Assembly (NCBI GenBank): GCA_036654095.1
Contig: JAVVSR010000005.1
Coordinates: 33,877-97,876, forward strand
DNA length: 64,000 nucleotides
Source: JAVVSR01 sp036654095
GTDB lineage: Bacteria; Bacillota; Clostridia; Christensenellales; CAG-917
Direction of reading: 5' to 3'
In this document: piece by piece, positions 62,617-64,000 of the stretch
How positions within the stretch are numbered: position 1 is the stretch's first letter
How the letters are laid out: the number at the start of each line of letters is the position of its first letter
Translations under genes and position numbers: made by a program
The notes under the pieces: model-generated
Told to the model about the DNA's origin: nothing
The model's input: the letters and a program-made list of their open reading frames with translations, nothing else
Database searches by the model: none

Positions 62617-62895
62617 TCATTTAACAAATTTCTTATATCCGCCGCTTCCCCTATGGACACACTTTGATACTCTACTCAATGTTGCTGACGAAATTTCGGT
62701 TTGTTCAATTACTTGCGCGTAAGTTTTGCCGTTTAACAATAATTTCGCAGCTACAACTCGTTGCGCCATTTGCTCGACTTCCATATACGTACACAAGTCA
62801 TCAAACAGCAATCTACAATCCTCTGCGCTTTCAAGCGACGCTATCGTTTCATATAAATAATTCAACATTTCATTAGTAACTTTATCTTCAAGCAT
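62617..62895 (-). CDS. YerC/TrpR-like transcriptional regulator
   Basis: 92 residues, helical, TrpR-like fold: EDCRLLFDDLCTYMEVEQMA (about 25-44), QRVVAAKLLLNGKTYAQVIE, then QTEISSATLSRVSKCVHRGSGGY, a helix-turn-helix with the conserved TISRV-like segment. The family (YerC/YecD) is widespread in Clostridia; regulon unknown. An AAGGAAGG-like site precedes the ATG. Confidence 0.9.
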   Translation of the reverse strand: MLEDKVTNEMLNYLYETIASLESAEDCRLLFDDLCTYMEVEQMAQRVVAAKLLLNGKTYAQVIEQTEISSATLSRVSKCVHRGSGGYKKFVK

Positions 62896-63088
62896 AATAC
62901 ACCTTCCTTAGCTATATTTTACTTTAATTCGCTAAAGATGTAAAGCATTTTATACAAGTTTATAAGATGTCATTCTTTCTTTTTAAATTACAAATTGCTA
63001 AACTTTCTACAAATCAATGGTACTATCTAAATATCAATATTACCTTAATCATCTCATAATTAACCAACATAATCTCCCTCAATATAAA

Positions 63089-63132
63089 CCACACTGTTTA
63101 CCACACTGTTTACCACACTGTTTACCACACTG
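63089..63132. repeat. 12-bp tandem repeat, about 3.7 copies
   Basis: CCACACTGTTTA repeated in perfect tandem, last copy ending CCACACTGCATT. It lies between the yerC start and the tRNA-Gly-related repeats. Confidence 0.95.
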
Positions 63133-63217
63133 CATTTAAGTTTTAAAGATTATTTAAGCGGATACGATATAGCCAAACTTTGACATAAAAAAAGAGAACA
63201 CACTATGTATTCTCTTT

Positions 63218-63368
63218 TGGAGCGGGAGACGATATGACCTCAACATTGTTACGCTTGCACACAAACATCTTAACTCAACACAGTTTAGATATCAATCAAA
63301 CTCACTGCACAACGGTGGTACGGCCTCGCAAAATCCAAACTAACACTCTACCACTCGGTCACCCACGC
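63218..63368 (-). pseudogene. tRNA-Gly-like pseudogene with internal insert, copy 1
   Basis: Read on the minus strand, the 5' end GCGTGGGTGACCGAGTGGTA resembles the tRNA-Gly acceptor/D-arm and the 3' end TCTCCCGCTCCA matches its acceptor plus CCA. The anticodon arm and T-loop are replaced by about 75 extra bases, and the acceptor has a mismatch. A functional tRNA-like RNA is not excluded. Confidence 0.7.
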
Positions 63369-63482
63369 ATATTAACTAAAAACAACATATTAAGTTTTCA
63401 AGCTCGTACTAAGTAAACTAAAGCGGATACGATATAGCCAAACTTTGACATAAAAAAAGAGAACACACTATGTATTCTCTTT

Positions 63483-63636
63483 TGGAGCGGGAGACGATAT
63501 GACCTCAACATTGTTACGCTTGCACACAAACATCTTAACTCAACACAGTTTAGATATCAATCAAACTCACTGCACAACGGTGGTACGGCCTCGCAAAATC
63601 CAAACTAACACTCTACCACTCGGTCACCCCCCCCGC
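63483..63636 (-). pseudogene. tRNA-Gly-like pseudogene with internal insert, copy 2
   Basis: Near-identical to the copy at 63218 including the insert, but with an expanded C run (G run on the minus strand) at the 5' acceptor. It has the same CCA end and terminator hairpin. Confidence 0.7.
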
Positions 63637-63751
63637 ATATTAACCACAAACAACATATTTAGTTTTCAAACTCGTACTAAGTAAACTAAAGCGGATACGA
63701 TATAGCCTAAACTTTGACATAAAAAAAGAGAACACATTATGCATTCTCTTT

Positions 63752-63826
63752 TGGAGCGGGAGACGAGATTCGGACTCGCGACTTTCACCTTGGCAAGGTG
63801 ACACTCTACCACTGAGTCACTCCCGC
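63752..63826 (-). tRNA. tRNA-Gly (anticodon GCC)
   Basis: Acceptor GCGGGAG pairs perfectly with CTCCCGC, D-loop contains AGTGGTAGAG, anticodon loop CTTGCCAAG gives GCC, T-loop TCCGAATC, discriminator U, CCA encoded at 63752-63754. An AGAGAA/TTCTCT terminator follows. Confidence 0.95.
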
Positions 63827-63850
63827 ATATTAAACTTAAATAGCATTATT

Positions 63851-63904
63851 TTATTAATAACATTATCAACGTTTGCCTTCAGCACGTTGCTATGTTATTA
63901 ATAA
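63851..63904. other. Long hairpin between tRNA-Gly and tRNA-Lys
   Basis: A perfect 13-base outer stem (TTATTAATAACAT/ATGTTATTAATAA) encloses a second stem CAACG/CGTTG across a small internal loop. Confidence 0.75.
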
Positions 63905-63929
63905 ATATAACTTGCAAGCAAGTTATATT
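63905..63929 (-). terminator. Terminator-like hairpin after tRNA-Lys
   Basis: ATAACTTGC/GCAAGTTAT stem followed by T-rich sequence on the minus strand, between the tRNA-Lys CCA end and the longer hairpin. Confidence 0.65.
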
Positions 63930-63945
63930 TAAGATACAGCTCGTT

Positions 63946-64000
63946 TGGTGCGCCTTCACGGATTCGAACCGGGGACCCACTGATTAAGAGTCAGTTGCTC
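63946..64000 (-). tRNA. tRNA-Lys (anticodon CUU), cut by the window edge
   Basis: The 3' part is present: anticodon stem ACTGA/TCAGT with loop CTCTTAA gives CUU (codon AAG), T-loop TTCGAAT, acceptor 3' strand AAGGCGC, discriminator A and encoded CCA at 63946-63948. The 5' acceptor and D-arm lie beyond the window. Confidence 0.9.

Larger units (their letters stand above)
63156..63826 (-). repeat. Tandem duplication of a tRNA-Gly locus (three units of about 265 bp)
   Basis: Units begin AAGCGGATACGATATAGCC at about 63156, 63421 and 63689. The first two (265 and 268 bases) are nearly identical along their whole length. The third shares the first 70 bases and the tRNA ends, but holds an intact tRNA-Gly instead of the long insert. 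Each contains the same terminator-like hairpin (AGAGAA...TTCTCT) next to the CCA end. Confidence 0.92.

Noticed and set aside
63234..63416. Repeated 60-residue frame (MTSTLLRLHTNIL...) in the tRNA-Gly repeats
   Set aside because: It runs antisense through a tRNA-derived unit, has no ribosome site and is explained by the duplication.

Overview
The window is AT-rich, with dense gene packing, strong Shine-Dalgarno sites and several perfect sigma-A promoters. Gene content and order (yqfC-yqfD-pgpH-ybeY-era-yqzL-recO-ppdK, rsfS/nadD-yqeK/yhbY/obg, tsaE-tsaB-rimI, a single-chain purL, a YerC-type TrpR-like regulator) point to a low-GC Gram-positive bacterium of class Clostridia. Relics or members of the sporulation set (YqfC, YqfD, a PdaB-like deacetylase, a YhcN/YlaJ-like protein) agree with a spore-forming ancestry. 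A run of exactly 100 Ns inside a tandem repeat marks this as a draft assembly.

Layout. 0.2-2.4 kb: an ABC-F ATPase and tRNA-Ser(UGA). 2.5-11.6 kb: an accessory block without housekeeping genes. A tight leftward four-gene operon (TIR protein, large unknown protein, KGGxGR-type ParA-like ATPase, 970-residue protein ending in a GNAT domain) is divergent from a four-TM protein with RCK/TrkA-like Rossmann domains and a C-terminal RyR-like domain. This is the best candidate for an undescribed system, probably an anti-phage or stress-signalling module. 11.7-17.4 kb: thiN and a leftward group with sepF, lspA, rluD, an SSB-like protein and a deacetylase. 17.5-29 kb: ygiQ and the purine genes purE-M-N-H-D-L, with a 24-bp minisatellite between purH and purD. 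29-33 kb: a B12-type radical SAM enzyme divergent from a WYL regulator, a Sel1-repeat protein and a LURP-one protein. 33-40 kb: isocitrate dehydrogenase, ddl, a membrane-anchored murF-like gene, a hydrolase that seems to start at CTG, rimI, tsaB, tsaE, and ribU under an FMN riboswitch. 40-47.5 kb: a GPH transporter coupled to a phosphodiesterase, then rsfS, nadD-yqeK, yhbY and obg. 47.5-55.7 kb: NfnAB-like flavoproteins, nth, a YwaF-like protein, an XRE membrane regulator and pyruvate phosphate dikinase. 55.9-62.9 kb: recO, yqzL, era, ybeY, a short pgpH, yqfD, yqfC, serine dehydratase and yerC. 62.9-64 kb: tandem tRNA-Gly-derived repeats, tRNA-Gly(GCC) and a partial tRNA-Lys(CUU).

Working together: the purine genes cover most of IMP synthesis, but purF, purC and purB are not here. 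ddl and murF supply the D-Ala-D-Ala end of the peptidoglycan stem. tsaE and tsaB serve tRNA t6A synthesis. ppdK, NfnAB and serine dehydratase fit a fermentative anaerobe. Many gene pairs are joined by a TAATG stop/start overlap, suggesting translational coupling. Start sites were moved from the longest reading frame wherever a ribosome-binding site or promoter argued for it. Family assignments rest on motif recognition, not on database searches.
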